In this document: positions 1 to 6,965 of the stretch, in pieces
Numbering within the stretch: the first letter of the stretch is position 1
How the letters are laid out: every line of letters starts with the position of its first letter
Assembly: GCA_041685645.1 (NCBI GenBank)
Contig: JAWLFI010000065.1
Coordinates: 1 to 12,904 of the forward strand
Origin: JAWLFI01 sp041685645
GTDB taxonomy: Bacteria > Bacteroidota > Bacteroidia > Chitinophagales > Saprospiraceae
Length of the DNA stretch: 12,904 nucleotides
Direction: 5' to 3'
Position numbers and translations under genes: made by a program
Notes under the pieces: generated by a model
Databases searched by the model: none
Told to the model about the DNA's origin: nothing
What the model saw: only the letters and a program-made list of their open reading frames with translations

Positions 1-132
1 CTTTCTTCTAAGGAGGTGGCTCCATTGTTAAGCATCTCCCCAAAAAGTGTGGAGGTGAAACGGTATCGTCTTCGAAAGAAAATGGGACTTGACGGCGAAA
101 CCAATTTAACGGACTACATATTGAGTATTTAG
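1..132 (+). CDS. C-terminal end of a LuxR-type helix-turn-helix regulator (partial)
   Basis: The window opens in frame 1 with 43 sense codons and a TAG stop; the start lies upstream. The visible residues include K-E-V-A-P-L-L-S-I-S-P-K-S-V-E and then R-Y-R-L-R-K-K-M-G-L, ending N-L-T-D-Y-I-L-S-I. This is the second half of a GerE/LuxR-type HTH: the recognition helix is the S-P-K-S-V-E-V-K-R-Y-R-L-R-K-K stretch. In Bacteroidota this ending is typical of membrane-bound regulators with a sensor region and a C-terminal LuxR-like HTH, which often sit beside SusC/SusD loci and respond to the imported sugar. The rest of the protein is not seen, so the sensor type is unknown. It points the same way as the SusC gene, 228 bp upstream. 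That it controls this locus is inference. Confidence 0.78.
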   Translation, partial: LSSKEVAPLLSISPKSVEVKRYRLRKKMGLDGETNLTDYILSI

Positions 133-166
133 CCAAATTCAGCTTAACATCACCACTACAAAACAA

Positions 167-182
167 TGATTCAGCTGAATCA
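167..182. promoter_or_regulatory. 16-bp perfect palindrome, possible operator
   Basis: TGATTCAGCTGAATCA equals its own reverse complement over all 16 bases. The core ATTCAGCT also occurs once more in direct orientation at 137-144, 32 bp upstream. No T-run follows and there is no loop, so it does not look like an intrinsic terminator for the upstream regulator gene. It lies about 130 bp ahead of the SusC promoter. A dimeric regulator site is a reasonable reading, but no known consensus was matched. Confidence 0.4.
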
Positions 183-191
183 AACACCCCT

Positions 192-237
192 AGTTTGTAT
201 AGGTTAATTTAAAGTTTGTAGTTAACAATCAGTTAAT
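192..237. repeat. Short direct and inverted repeats ahead of the promoter
   Basis: AGTTTGTA occurs at 192-199 and again at 213-220, a spacing of 21 bp or about two helical turns. Each copy is followed by a GTTAA block (203-207 and 221-225), and a third GTTAA is at 232-236. TTAAC at 222-226 and GTTAA at 232-236 form an inverted repeat with a 5-nt gap. Spaced same-face repeats upstream of a promoter are typical of activator sites, and the neighbouring LuxR-type regulator is a candidate binder. The region is AT-rich, so chance similarity is a real alternative. Confidence 0.3.
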
Positions 238-313
238 ATGTGCTGTAAGCGAGGATTATATAGTAGTACTTTCTTTAATAAGTCCATGTAGTTAGATTGT
301 AGTCATCTAATAT

Positions 314-344
314 TTTGCTTTAGTGAGTGCCCGTGTTATATTTG
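314..344 (+). promoter_or_regulatory. Bacteroidota-type promoter for the SusC operon
   Basis: The -33 element TTTG (314-317) and the -7 element TATATTTG (337-344, matching TAnnTTTG) are separated by exactly 19 bp, which is the known consensus for the primary sigma factor of Bacteroidota. Transcription would start at about 350, leaving a leader of only some 10-17 nt before the start codon. No Shine-Dalgarno sequence is present, as is usual in this phylum. No comparable promoter was found between the later genes, so it probably drives the whole cluster. Confidence 0.65.
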
Positions 345-360
345 ACTAAAATACACAACC

Positions 361-3300
361 ATGAGTATGAAAAAGTACGCGTTCTTAATACTTGGGCTTA
401 TAACTTTTGGGTCATTGATGGGCCAGGAAAGAGAAATTAGTGGAAAGGTCTCAGATGCATTAAGCAATGAGCCATTGATCTTTGCAAATATTACCATCGA
501 GGGAACCAACCGGGGAGTTGAAACAGATTTAGATGGAACTTTTGCTCTTACGGATGTGCCTGAAGATGCAGTATTAGTAGTTTCATATCTCGGGTACATC
601 ACACAAAAAGTTAATGTAATTGATGAAGAATTTTACGACATCAAGCTAGCATCAGACGCTCAGATCTTAGAAGATGTTGTGGTCATTGGCTACGGTGCCG
701 AAAGTCGCAGAAACATTACAGGAGCCGTAAGTAAGATTGACGGAGACTTTATTGGAAAATTAGACCCACCCAATGCCGCTCAAGCTTTGCAGGGAACAGC
801 CGCCGGCGTAAACGTATCTCAACAAGGTGGGGCGCCGGGATCTGAATCCAATATAAGAATAAGGGGAATTTCTACAAATGGGAATAATTCTCCGCTCATT
901 ATTTTAGATGGTTTTCAATATGAAGGTGGGTTAAACTCTATAAACCCCCAAGATATCGAGAGTATTACTGTCCTCAAAGATGCCCAGGCGGCAATTTATG
1001 GAACAATCGCCTCAAATGGTGTCATTTTAGTGACCACAAAATCAGGAAAGAGAAACCAAGAGGCGAAATTTGATTATCAAGCCTACTATGGAATTCAAGA
1101 AACCAGCCGCAAGCTAAACCTGCTAAATGGTGAAGAGTATGCTTTGCTCTTGAATGAATCTTATGTAAATGCAGGTCAACAATCACCGCTTCAAGAATCA
1201 ATTGGGCAGATTGGCGAAGGAACAAATTGGCAAAATGAGGTCTTCTCCCGGGCACCTATGTCAAGTCATAATTTATCCGTTCGAGGAGGTACTGAGAGTA
1301 CTTCCTATAGTTTAAGTGGCTCCATATTAAATCAAGATGGAATTGTGGGAGGGGAAAAATCGCAATTTGCCCGCAGAACAGCAGCTCTTAATCTGGAATC
1401 TGACTTGAGAGACAACCTCAATATCAACACGCGACTGTTTTACTATTCCACACAAAACAACTCTATTAATGATTTTGGGTTGGGATCCGTTTTGTTTAAC
1501 GCGCTCAATATGGCTCCAACCATTGGACCTGATGTTGAGAACCTTACAGGACAGATCGACTTGGGAAATGAAGTGGTAAATCCACTACCTCAAATCCGAA
1601 ATACTTTTAACGACTCTCGAACAAATCGCTTGAGCGGAACAGCTCAATTGAAATACGACTATTTACCCAACTTAGATTTGCAAGTGCGAATGGGGTTCAA
1701 TTCATCCTTTACACAGAATAGGGACTTTATTCCCATGTTTGATTACGGCCCCGGTAAGGTTTTTAATCGTTTAGATGAAAACCTTATCTCACAAGGCAAG
1801 ATAAATGACAATGACTATACATTAGACATCTTCAACACCTACAAAAATCGTTTTGGTGAAAGACATGATGTTAATTTCATGGCTGGAATGACTGTTTTTA
1901 GACAGTTTGGCGAAGGACTACTCGGTAGCTCGACAGGAGTGCCATCCAATGATATTCAGTTTGCAGATATTGGAACAGCAACGGGAGCTGGTGATGATTT
2001 AAGTGCCTCTTCATATGCATATGATGTACGTCGACTGTCTTATTTCGGGCGCCTTCAGTACACTTTAGATGAGAAATATATTTTATCTGGTATTCTGAGA
2101 AGGGATGCATCTACTCGTTTTGGCCCCAATAATAGAGTCGGCTATTTCCCCTCGGCAACCGCCGCCTGGGTGTTCTCGGATGAACCCTTCTTCCCCAAAT
2201 GGGAAAATATTGATTTTATGAAAATCCGAGGAGGATATGGAATAATGGGCAATGATCGGATTCCGGATTTTCTTTATCTCGCTCTACTAACAGGACAAGC
2301 TACGTATGTGTCAGGAGTTGATAATAGCCTCATAAATGGTATAGCTGTAGGCCCTCTAGCCAACCCAAATGTACAATGGGAAGAATCAAAGAAAACAAAT
2401 GTGGGAATGGACTTGAGAATGTTTGGCAACAAAATAAATCTGGCAGTTGACTACTATCGTGACGTCACGGATAACCTTCTTATTTCAAGTCTGCCAATTT
2501 CAGGAATATTTGGTACTGCAGCCCCCGGCGCCTCAGGCCCCACGATAAACGCCGGAACCGTTCAAAACCAAGGCTTTGAATTCGAACTGAGCTACAGTGA
2601 TACCTGGGGGTCTAAATTAGGTGTACAGATGAACTTGAACTTCACCTCTATCAATAATGAAGTTACGGCAATAAATGGCGGAGACTTTTTGGAGAGTGGA
2701 CAATTTGGCGTTGGACAACCCGCCCCATCGAGAATGGAGGTCGGCCAACCTATTGGGTACTTCTATGGATACAAGACAAATGGTATTTTTCAGAATTTAG
2801 GAGAAGTTCGAAATCACCCCTCCCAATTGCAATTGGGTGCAGAAGCCCAGCCTGGAGATATTCGATTCGTCGATGCGAATGGAGATGGCGAAATCACACC
2901 AGATGACCGGGTTTACATTGGAGACCCCATTCCCGATTTTACCCTGGGATACACCTTGAACCTAAGTCTGGGACCATTTGATGTCTCCACTGTCTTTTTT
3001 GGCTCCTTTGGAAATGACATCGTTCGAAATTTTGAACGAGATCAGCCAAATGTAAACCAAATGAACTATCGACTGAATCGATGGACGGGCGAAGGTACGA
3101 GTACAGATGTGCCCAGAGAGACAGTAGCTCCAACGGCAAACAATATCTTCTCAGATTTCTTTGTGGAAGATGGGTCCTTTGTGCGAATTCAAAATGTGAA
3201 TATTGGATATACATTCCCTGAGCGAATCAGTAATAAAATAGCTCTCGACGGTTTAACTGTGTATGCAAGGGTGGATAACCTATATACCTTCACGAAGTAC

Positions 3301-3411
3301 TCGGGGTTTGATCCCACCGCTTCGACGGGAGCTCCTATTGGAGGTGGAATTGATTTTGGGTTTTATCCCATACCGAGAAATTTCATTTTTGGTGTTAAAG
3401 CTCAATTTTAA
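361..3411 (+). CDS. SusC-like TonB-dependent outer-membrane transporter
   Basis: A 1016-residue outer-membrane channel importing oligosaccharides with energy from TonB/ExbBD, in complex with the SusD-like protein encoded next. A signal peptide (about 1-22, hydrophobic L-I-L-G-L-I-T-F) is followed by a carboxypeptidase-regulatory-like beta-sandwich (about 24-100), a TonB-box-like E-D-V-V-V-I-G-Y-G at 104-112, and the plug (about 112-230) with the SusC motif L-K-D-A-Q-A-A-I-Y-G at 205-214. The remainder is the barrel. It holds the calcium-loop-like D-A-N-G-D-G-E-I at 838-845, usual for SusC, and ends in Phe, the normal outer-membrane insertion signal. Length is normal for the family. The start could instead be ATG at 367 (M-K-K-Y), giving 1014 residues and a slightly longer leader. 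First gene of the operon. The imported substrate is inferred from the neighbouring GH16 and GH3 genes to be beta-1,3-glucan oligosaccharide. Confidence 0.95.
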   Translation: MSMKKYAFLILGLITFGSLMGQEREISGKVSDALSNEPLIFANITIEGTNRGVETDLDGTFALTDVPEDAVLVVSYLGYITQKVNVIDEEFYDIKLASDAQILEDVVVIGYGAESRRNITGAVSKIDGDFIGKLDPPNAAQALQGTAAGVNVSQQGGAPGSESNIRIRGISTNGNNSPLIILDGFQYEGGLNSINPQDIESITVLKDAQAAIYGTIASNGVILVTTKSGKRNQEAKFDYQAYYGIQETSRKLNLLNGEEYALLLNESYVNAGQQSPLQESIGQIGEGTNWQNEVFSRAPMSSHNLSVRGGTESTSYSLSGSILNQDGIVGGEKSQFARRTAALNLESDLRDNLNINTRLFYYSTQNNSINDFGLGSVLFNALNMAPTIGPDVENLTGQIDLGNEVVNPLPQIRNTFNDSRTNRLSGTAQLKYDYLPNLDLQVRMGFNSSFTQNRDFIPMFDYGPGKVFNRLDENLISQGKINDNDYTLDIFNTYKNRFGERHDVNFMAGMTVFRQFGEGLLGSSTGVPSNDIQFADIGTATGAGDDLSASSYAYDVRRLSYFGRLQYTLDEKYILSGILRRDASTRFGPNNRVGYFPSATAAWVFSDEPFFPKWENIDFMKIRGGYGIMGNDRIPDFLYLALLTGQATYVSGVDNSLINGIAVGPLANPNVQWEESKKTNVGMDLRMFGNKINLAVDYYRDVTDNLLISSLPISGIFGTAAPGASGPTINAGTVQNQGFEFELSYSDTWGSKLGVQMNLNFTSINNEVTAINGGDFLESGQFGVGQPAPSRMEVGQPIGYFYGYKTNGIFQNLGEVRNHPSQLQLGAEAQPGDIRFVDANGDGEITPDDRVYIGDPIPDFTLGYTLNLSLGPFDVSTVFFGSFGNDIVRNFERDQPNVNQMNYRLNRWTGEGTSTDVPRETVAPTANNIFSDFFVEDGSFVRIQNVNIGYTFPERISNKIALDGLTVYARVDNLYTFTKYSGFDPTASTGAPIGGGIDFGFYPIPRNFIFGVKAQF

Positions 3412-3435
3412 AGCATGTTGTTAAAAAATATACCT

Positions 3436-4914
3436 ATGAAAAAGATCGTAATTGCTTTGTCTCTATTGCTTTTCATGGGGGCGTGTTCCGATGATTTTGT
3501 CGATGTACAACCTCCCTACGCAATCAACTCTGAAAGTTTCTTCGAAGCTCAGGAAGATTATGAAAACGCCTTAGTGGGAGCCTATGACTTGTTGCAAGCA
3601 ACTTATATAAATGTAATCTTAGGTGAGATCGCCTCAGAAGATATCAATGCAGGTGGTGAAAGTCCTACTGATGTCATAGGTTGGCAACAAGTGGATCGCA
3701 TGATTCATACACCGCTAAATGACAACTTGCGCGATTTGTGGAATTTCAACTTTGCAGGAGTCCAGCGCGCGGGTTTTATAATTGAAAATGAGGACAATAT
3801 AGACTTCGAGGGAAAGGCGCAAATTATTGCAGAAGCCCGATTCTTGCGCGCGTATTTTAATTTCGAACTCTCCAAGTGGTTTGGTCCTATTCCCATTAAA
3901 CCAGAAGGGCAATTCGAGCTGGGAGAAGAGGTTACTATTCCGAGATCTTCCCTGAATGATGTTTATCGATTCATAGAGACCGATCTCCAGACAGCCATCG
4001 AAAATTTACCTGTCATGTCGGTCGAACCTGGCAGAGTGAACCAAATGTCGGCTCGTGCACTCCTTGGAAAAATGTATCTCTATGAGGAAAATTTCCCTGA
4101 AGCGGCTTCCCAACTACAAGAAGTCATCAATTCAGGTCAATATCACTTGTATGGCACTCAAGGTGATGAAGATTTTGCCGATTTATTTGAATTTGTTGGA
4201 GAAAATGGACCCGAATCCGTCTTTGAAGTTCAATACTCAGGAGTTCAAGGGGCTGGATTCGATTGCTTGCAGTGCAGCGAAGGAAATGTGATGGTGGGAT
4301 TCAGTGGTATTCGTGGATATGGTGGACCTGTCTTTGAGTCCGGTTTTGGGTTTTGCCTTCCCAGACCTTCTATTTACGAAGCATTTGAAGAAAATGATCT
4401 GCGGCGAGACTTGAGCATTTTAGATATTGAATCCTGGGCTGCCGAAACAGGAGCTAGCTTTAACATTGGAAATCAAGATCCAGAGACGGGACACACGGGT
4501 TTCTACAATCGCAAGTACATGCCCAGAATAAATAATAACCAACCTGATGTAAACCTGACACAACCCAATAATTATAGAGCGATTCGCTATGCGGATGTCC
4601 TTTTAATGGCGGCAGAGGCTTTGATTCAGGGAGGTGCAAGCGAAGAACAAGCTCAGGAATACGTAAACCAGGTGCGCGAGCGAGCTGGCCTTGAACCGCT
4701 TACTTCCAGTGGAGAAGCTTTGCTTGAGGATATTTACCGCGAAAGAAGACTCGAATTAGTGGGAGAAGGACACACATTCTTTGATATGGTAAGAACAGAC
4801 CGAGCTTCAGAAGAAATCACTGGCTTTTCGGCACCTAAAAATAATGTTTTCCCCCTGCCTCAAGAGGAAATTCAGTTTTCCAGAGGGAATTGGACACAAA
4901 ATCCAGGATATTAA
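3436..4914 (+). CDS. SusD/RagB-like glycan-binding surface lipoprotein
   Basis: This is the lid and substrate-binding partner of the SusC channel. The start chosen is ATG 3436 (M-K-K-I-V-I-A), which gives 492 residues; an in-frame ATG at 3415 would add seven. Residue numbers here use the 3436 start. The lipobox F-M-G-A-C puts the lipidated Cys at 17, followed by S-D-D, an acidic signal used for surface export in Bacteroidota. The N-terminal SusD/TPR-rich part includes A-E-A-R-F-L-R-A-Y-F-N-F-E-L and W-F-G-P-I-P. The C-terminal RagB/SusD part includes I-R-Y-A-D-V-L-L-M-A-A-E-A-L, Y-R-E-R-R-L-E-L and the closing N-P-G-Y. A C-L-Q-C pair (277 and 280) sits in the variable middle, with another Cys at 307; a disulfide there is possible. 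The gap after SusC is 24 nt. Ligand inferred as laminarin-type glucan from the neighbours. Confidence 0.94.
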   Translation: MKKIVIALSLLLFMGACSDDFVDVQPPYAINSESFFEAQEDYENALVGAYDLLQATYINVILGEIASEDINAGGESPTDVIGWQQVDRMIHTPLNDNLRDLWNFNFAGVQRAGFIIENEDNIDFEGKAQIIAEARFLRAYFNFELSKWFGPIPIKPEGQFELGEEVTIPRSSLNDVYRFIETDLQTAIENLPVMSVEPGRVNQMSARALLGKMYLYEENFPEAASQLQEVINSGQYHLYGTQGDEDFADLFEFVGENGPESVFEVQYSGVQGAGFDCLQCSEGNVMVGFSGIRGYGGPVFESGFGFCLPRPSIYEAFEENDLRRDLSILDIESWAAETGASFNIGNQDPETGHTGFYNRKYMPRINNNQPDVNLTQPNNYRAIRYADVLLMAAEALIQGGASEEQAQEYVNQVRERAGLEPLTSSGEALLEDIYRERRLELVGEGHTFFDMVRTDRASEEITGFSAPKNNVFPLPQEEIQFSRGNWTQNPGY

Positions 4915-4925
4915 AACAAAACTCT

Positions 4926-6959
4926 ATGAAAACGTTTAGCTTTAAAAATTATGTTGTAGCACTGGTATTGATTTGTAGCAGCCTATTAACCAGCTGCACT
5001 GAGGATCCTGCAGAAATACAACATTTACCTCCGCAGAATGTAGATGCAGAATTTACCATCGCGCGAGACAATTCCGGCGATGTATCTATCCGACCAAAAG
5101 CAATTGGTGCAGCTACTTTTGTGGTAGATTTTGGCGATGGAAGCGATCCTTCTGATCCAATTCCGGCTGGCGAGCAAATTACGCACAGGTATGAAGAAGG
5201 ACAATTTGATGTGGAAATTATCGCTAGAAATCTCATTGGAGAAGAAGAGCGAGCAAATAAAGACCTGGAAGTTACTTTTGACCCACCTGAAAATTTAGTC
5301 GTCGACATTTCTGTTGCTTCTGATAATCCACTCAGAGTGATCGTAAATCCTTCGGCGGACAAAGCTGTTGGTTTCGAAATCGATTTTGGAGAAGATCCGG
5401 ATACAGAGCCTACAAATATATTGCGTGGTGAAAATGCAAGCTATGAGTACTCCGATGTTGGGACTTATACAATTACAGTAGTTGCCTTTAGTGGGGGCGC
5501 CGCCACCCTGGAATATTCAGAAGATGTCGTAATCACAAACCCTCTTGTGTTACCCATTGATTTTGAGTCCTCTACCATAGACTACACTTTCAATAATTTC
5601 GGCGGTGGAGAAGGGATGGGTGTTCCCATTATTGACAATCCAGAACCCAACGATCTTAACGACAGTGAAAAAGTGGGCTCATATACTAAGGTGGCTGGTT
5701 CAGAAACCTGGGCTGGTACTTCAGCGCGTCTCAATGAGGATATTGACTTTTCCGGAACCAGGGCAATCGCTGTAGATGTGTACTCCCCCGCAGTTGGAAC
5801 CCCTATCCTACTTAAAGTCGAAAATGCAGATGATCCAGATATCTTCTCCGAAAGTATACAAAATACTTCTGTGGCCAATGAATGGGAGACGCTGATTTTC
5901 AACCTTCCCGATGTAGATCCCTCGGAGAGCTATCCCATCATTGCCCTGTTCTTTAATTTCGACGAAGCGGGACAGGACGAAACTTACTTTTTTGACAATA
6001 TTCGATTGACAAACCCGGTTGAGATTGAATTACCCCTGGATTTTGAGGCAGGAGCTTCCTCCTATTCCTTCACGGAATTTGGCGGTGCACCTACCATGGT
6101 GATTCAAAATCCCGATGTTTCCGGAATTAATACTAGCGCAAGCGTTGCCGAATATTTCAAAGTCGATGGAGCTCAAAATTTCGCGGGATCTCTTATAGAA
6201 TTGGATAAACCAGTGGACCTGGTTATTTCCTCTACCCTATCCATTAAGGTGTGGTCTCCAGTGGCAAATGTTCCCTTTACTTTGAAGTTAGAAAATACAG
6301 ATTCAGGAGCTGAGGTAGAAAACACAGTCAATATACCTGCTGCTAACGAATGGGTTGAGTTAGAATTGGATCTATCCGCCGGAGATCCCCTGGAAGAATG
6401 GTCCACCGTAGTGTTCTTCTTTGATTTGGGACAAGATGGTCTGGGGCAGAGATTCTATTTTGATGATTTGGAGTACGCGGGAGACACAGGACCGGATAAA
6501 TTTGAGTTGCCCCTCTCATTTGAAGGGACTCTCGAGTATGAGTTCACTAACTTTGGTGGTGCTCAGACGGACGTCATTAACAATCCCGACCCCAACGGTA
6601 TAAACACGTCCAATAAAGTAGCTGAACAAAATAAAATCAATAACGCAGAAACCTGGGGTGGCTCTTTTATTGAATTGGATGCACCGATAGACTTTTCTTC
6701 AACCACGACATTGACTATGGATGTCTGGTCGCCTAAGGAAGGAATTACCGTTTTAGTCAAATTAGAGGATTCCAATTCACTATATGAAATCGAAGTGCCC
6801 GCTACTGTTTCTCAGGCAAATACCTGGGAGACACTATCATTTGATTTCTCAGGTATCGATCCCAATGAGGTCGTTGACCTGGTTGTTGTATTCATGGACT
6901 TCGGCGTAAACGGAATGGACGAGGACTTTTATTTCGACAATATTCAACTTGAAAACTAA
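4926..6959 (+). CDS. Surface glycan-binding lipoprotein: two PKD domains and three tandem modules
   Basis: A 677-residue non-enzymatic lipoprotein in the SusE/SusF position, 11 nt after SusD. ATG 4926 is preferred over in-frame ATG 4890 because the latter lies inside the SusD gene and spoils the signal peptide. The lipobox L-L-T-S-C places the lipidated Cys at 24, followed by T-E-D, favouring surface display. Residues about 37-125 form a PKD domain (V-V-D-F-G-D-G-S at 66-73). A second, more diverged PKD-like domain spans about 125-205 (F-E-I-D-F-G-E-D at 150-157). Three homologous modules follow at about 209-366, 369-521 and 528-677. Each starts L-P-[IL]-[DS]-F-E, has an F-G-G stretch, then N-P-[DE], and ends F-[YF]-F-D-[ND]-[IL]. 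They look like beta-sandwich carbohydrate-binding modules. No catalytic motif is seen. The likely role is to hold beta-glucan near SusC/SusD; ligand and module family are inferred, not proven. Confidence 0.85.
   Translation: MKTFSFKNYVVALVLICSSLLTSCTEDPAEIQHLPPQNVDAEFTIARDNSGDVSIRPKAIGAATFVVDFGDGSDPSDPIPAGEQITHRYEEGQFDVEIIARNLIGEEERANKDLEVTFDPPENLVVDISVASDNPLRVIVNPSADKAVGFEIDFGEDPDTEPTNILRGENASYEYSDVGTYTITVVAFSGGAATLEYSEDVVITNPLVLPIDFESSTIDYTFNNFGGGEGMGVPIIDNPEPNDLNDSEKVGSYTKVAGSETWAGTSARLNEDIDFSGTRAIAVDVYSPAVGTPILLKVENADDPDIFSESIQNTSVANEWETLIFNLPDVDPSESYPIIALFFNFDEAGQDETYFFDNIRLTNPVEIELPLDFEAGASSYSFTEFGGAPTMVIQNPDVSGINTSASVAEYFKVDGAQNFAGSLIELDKPVDLVISSTLSIKVWSPVANVPFTLKLENTDSGAEVENTVNIPAANEWVELELDLSAGDPLEEWSTVVFFFDLGQDGLGQRFYFDDLEYAGDTGPDKFELPLSFEGTLEYEFTNFGGAQTDVINNPDPNGINTSNKVAEQNKINNAETWGGSFIELDAPIDFSSTTTLTMDVWSPKEGITVLVKLEDSNSLYEIEVPATVSQANTWETLSFDFSGIDPNEVVDLVVVFMDFGVNGMDEDFYFDNIQLEN
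5550..6956 (+). repeat. Three tandem modules of about 160 residues in the binding lipoprotein
   Basis: The units begin at about 5550, 6030 and 6507, at L-P-I-D-F-E, L-P-L-D-F-E and L-P-L-S-F-E, with a period of roughly 159-160 codons. Shared landmarks in order are F-G-G, N-P-[DE], an aromatic A-[EQ]-x-[WF]-[AG]-G segment, V-[YW]-S-P, an E-W or T-W-E-x-L strand, and F-[YF]-F-D-[ND]. Units 2 and 3 share N-P-D-x-x-G-I-N-T-S, while unit 1 has N-P-E-P-N-D-L-N-D-S, so unit 1 is the more diverged. The repeats are clear in protein but only weak in DNA, which points to old duplication. Confidence 0.8.
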
Positions 6960-6965
6960 AGAACA

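Noticed and set aside
167..182. Palindrome as an intrinsic terminator of the upstream regulator gene
   Set aside because: The stem has no loop of usual size and no following T-run, so termination is unlikely.
2869..2910. EF-hand-like D-x-N-G-D-G-E-I loop as a sign of an unusual calcium-binding fusion
   Set aside because: This loop is a standard feature near the end of SusC-family barrels.
4258..4275. C-L-Q-C pair in the SusD-like protein as a redox or metal site
   Set aside because: It lies in the variable middle of SusD with no thioredoxin or metal-binding context; at most a structural disulfide.
4890..4925. Upstream in-frame ATG for the binding lipoprotein
   Set aside because: It would overlap the SusD gene and add 12 polar residues before an otherwise ideal lipoprotein signal; ATG 4926 is better.
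4949..5362. A 137-codon open frame on the minus strand
   Set aside because: It lies opposite the first PKD domains of the binding lipoprotein, has a low-complexity Ser/Thr-rich translation and no signal or domain; it is a shadow of the real gene.
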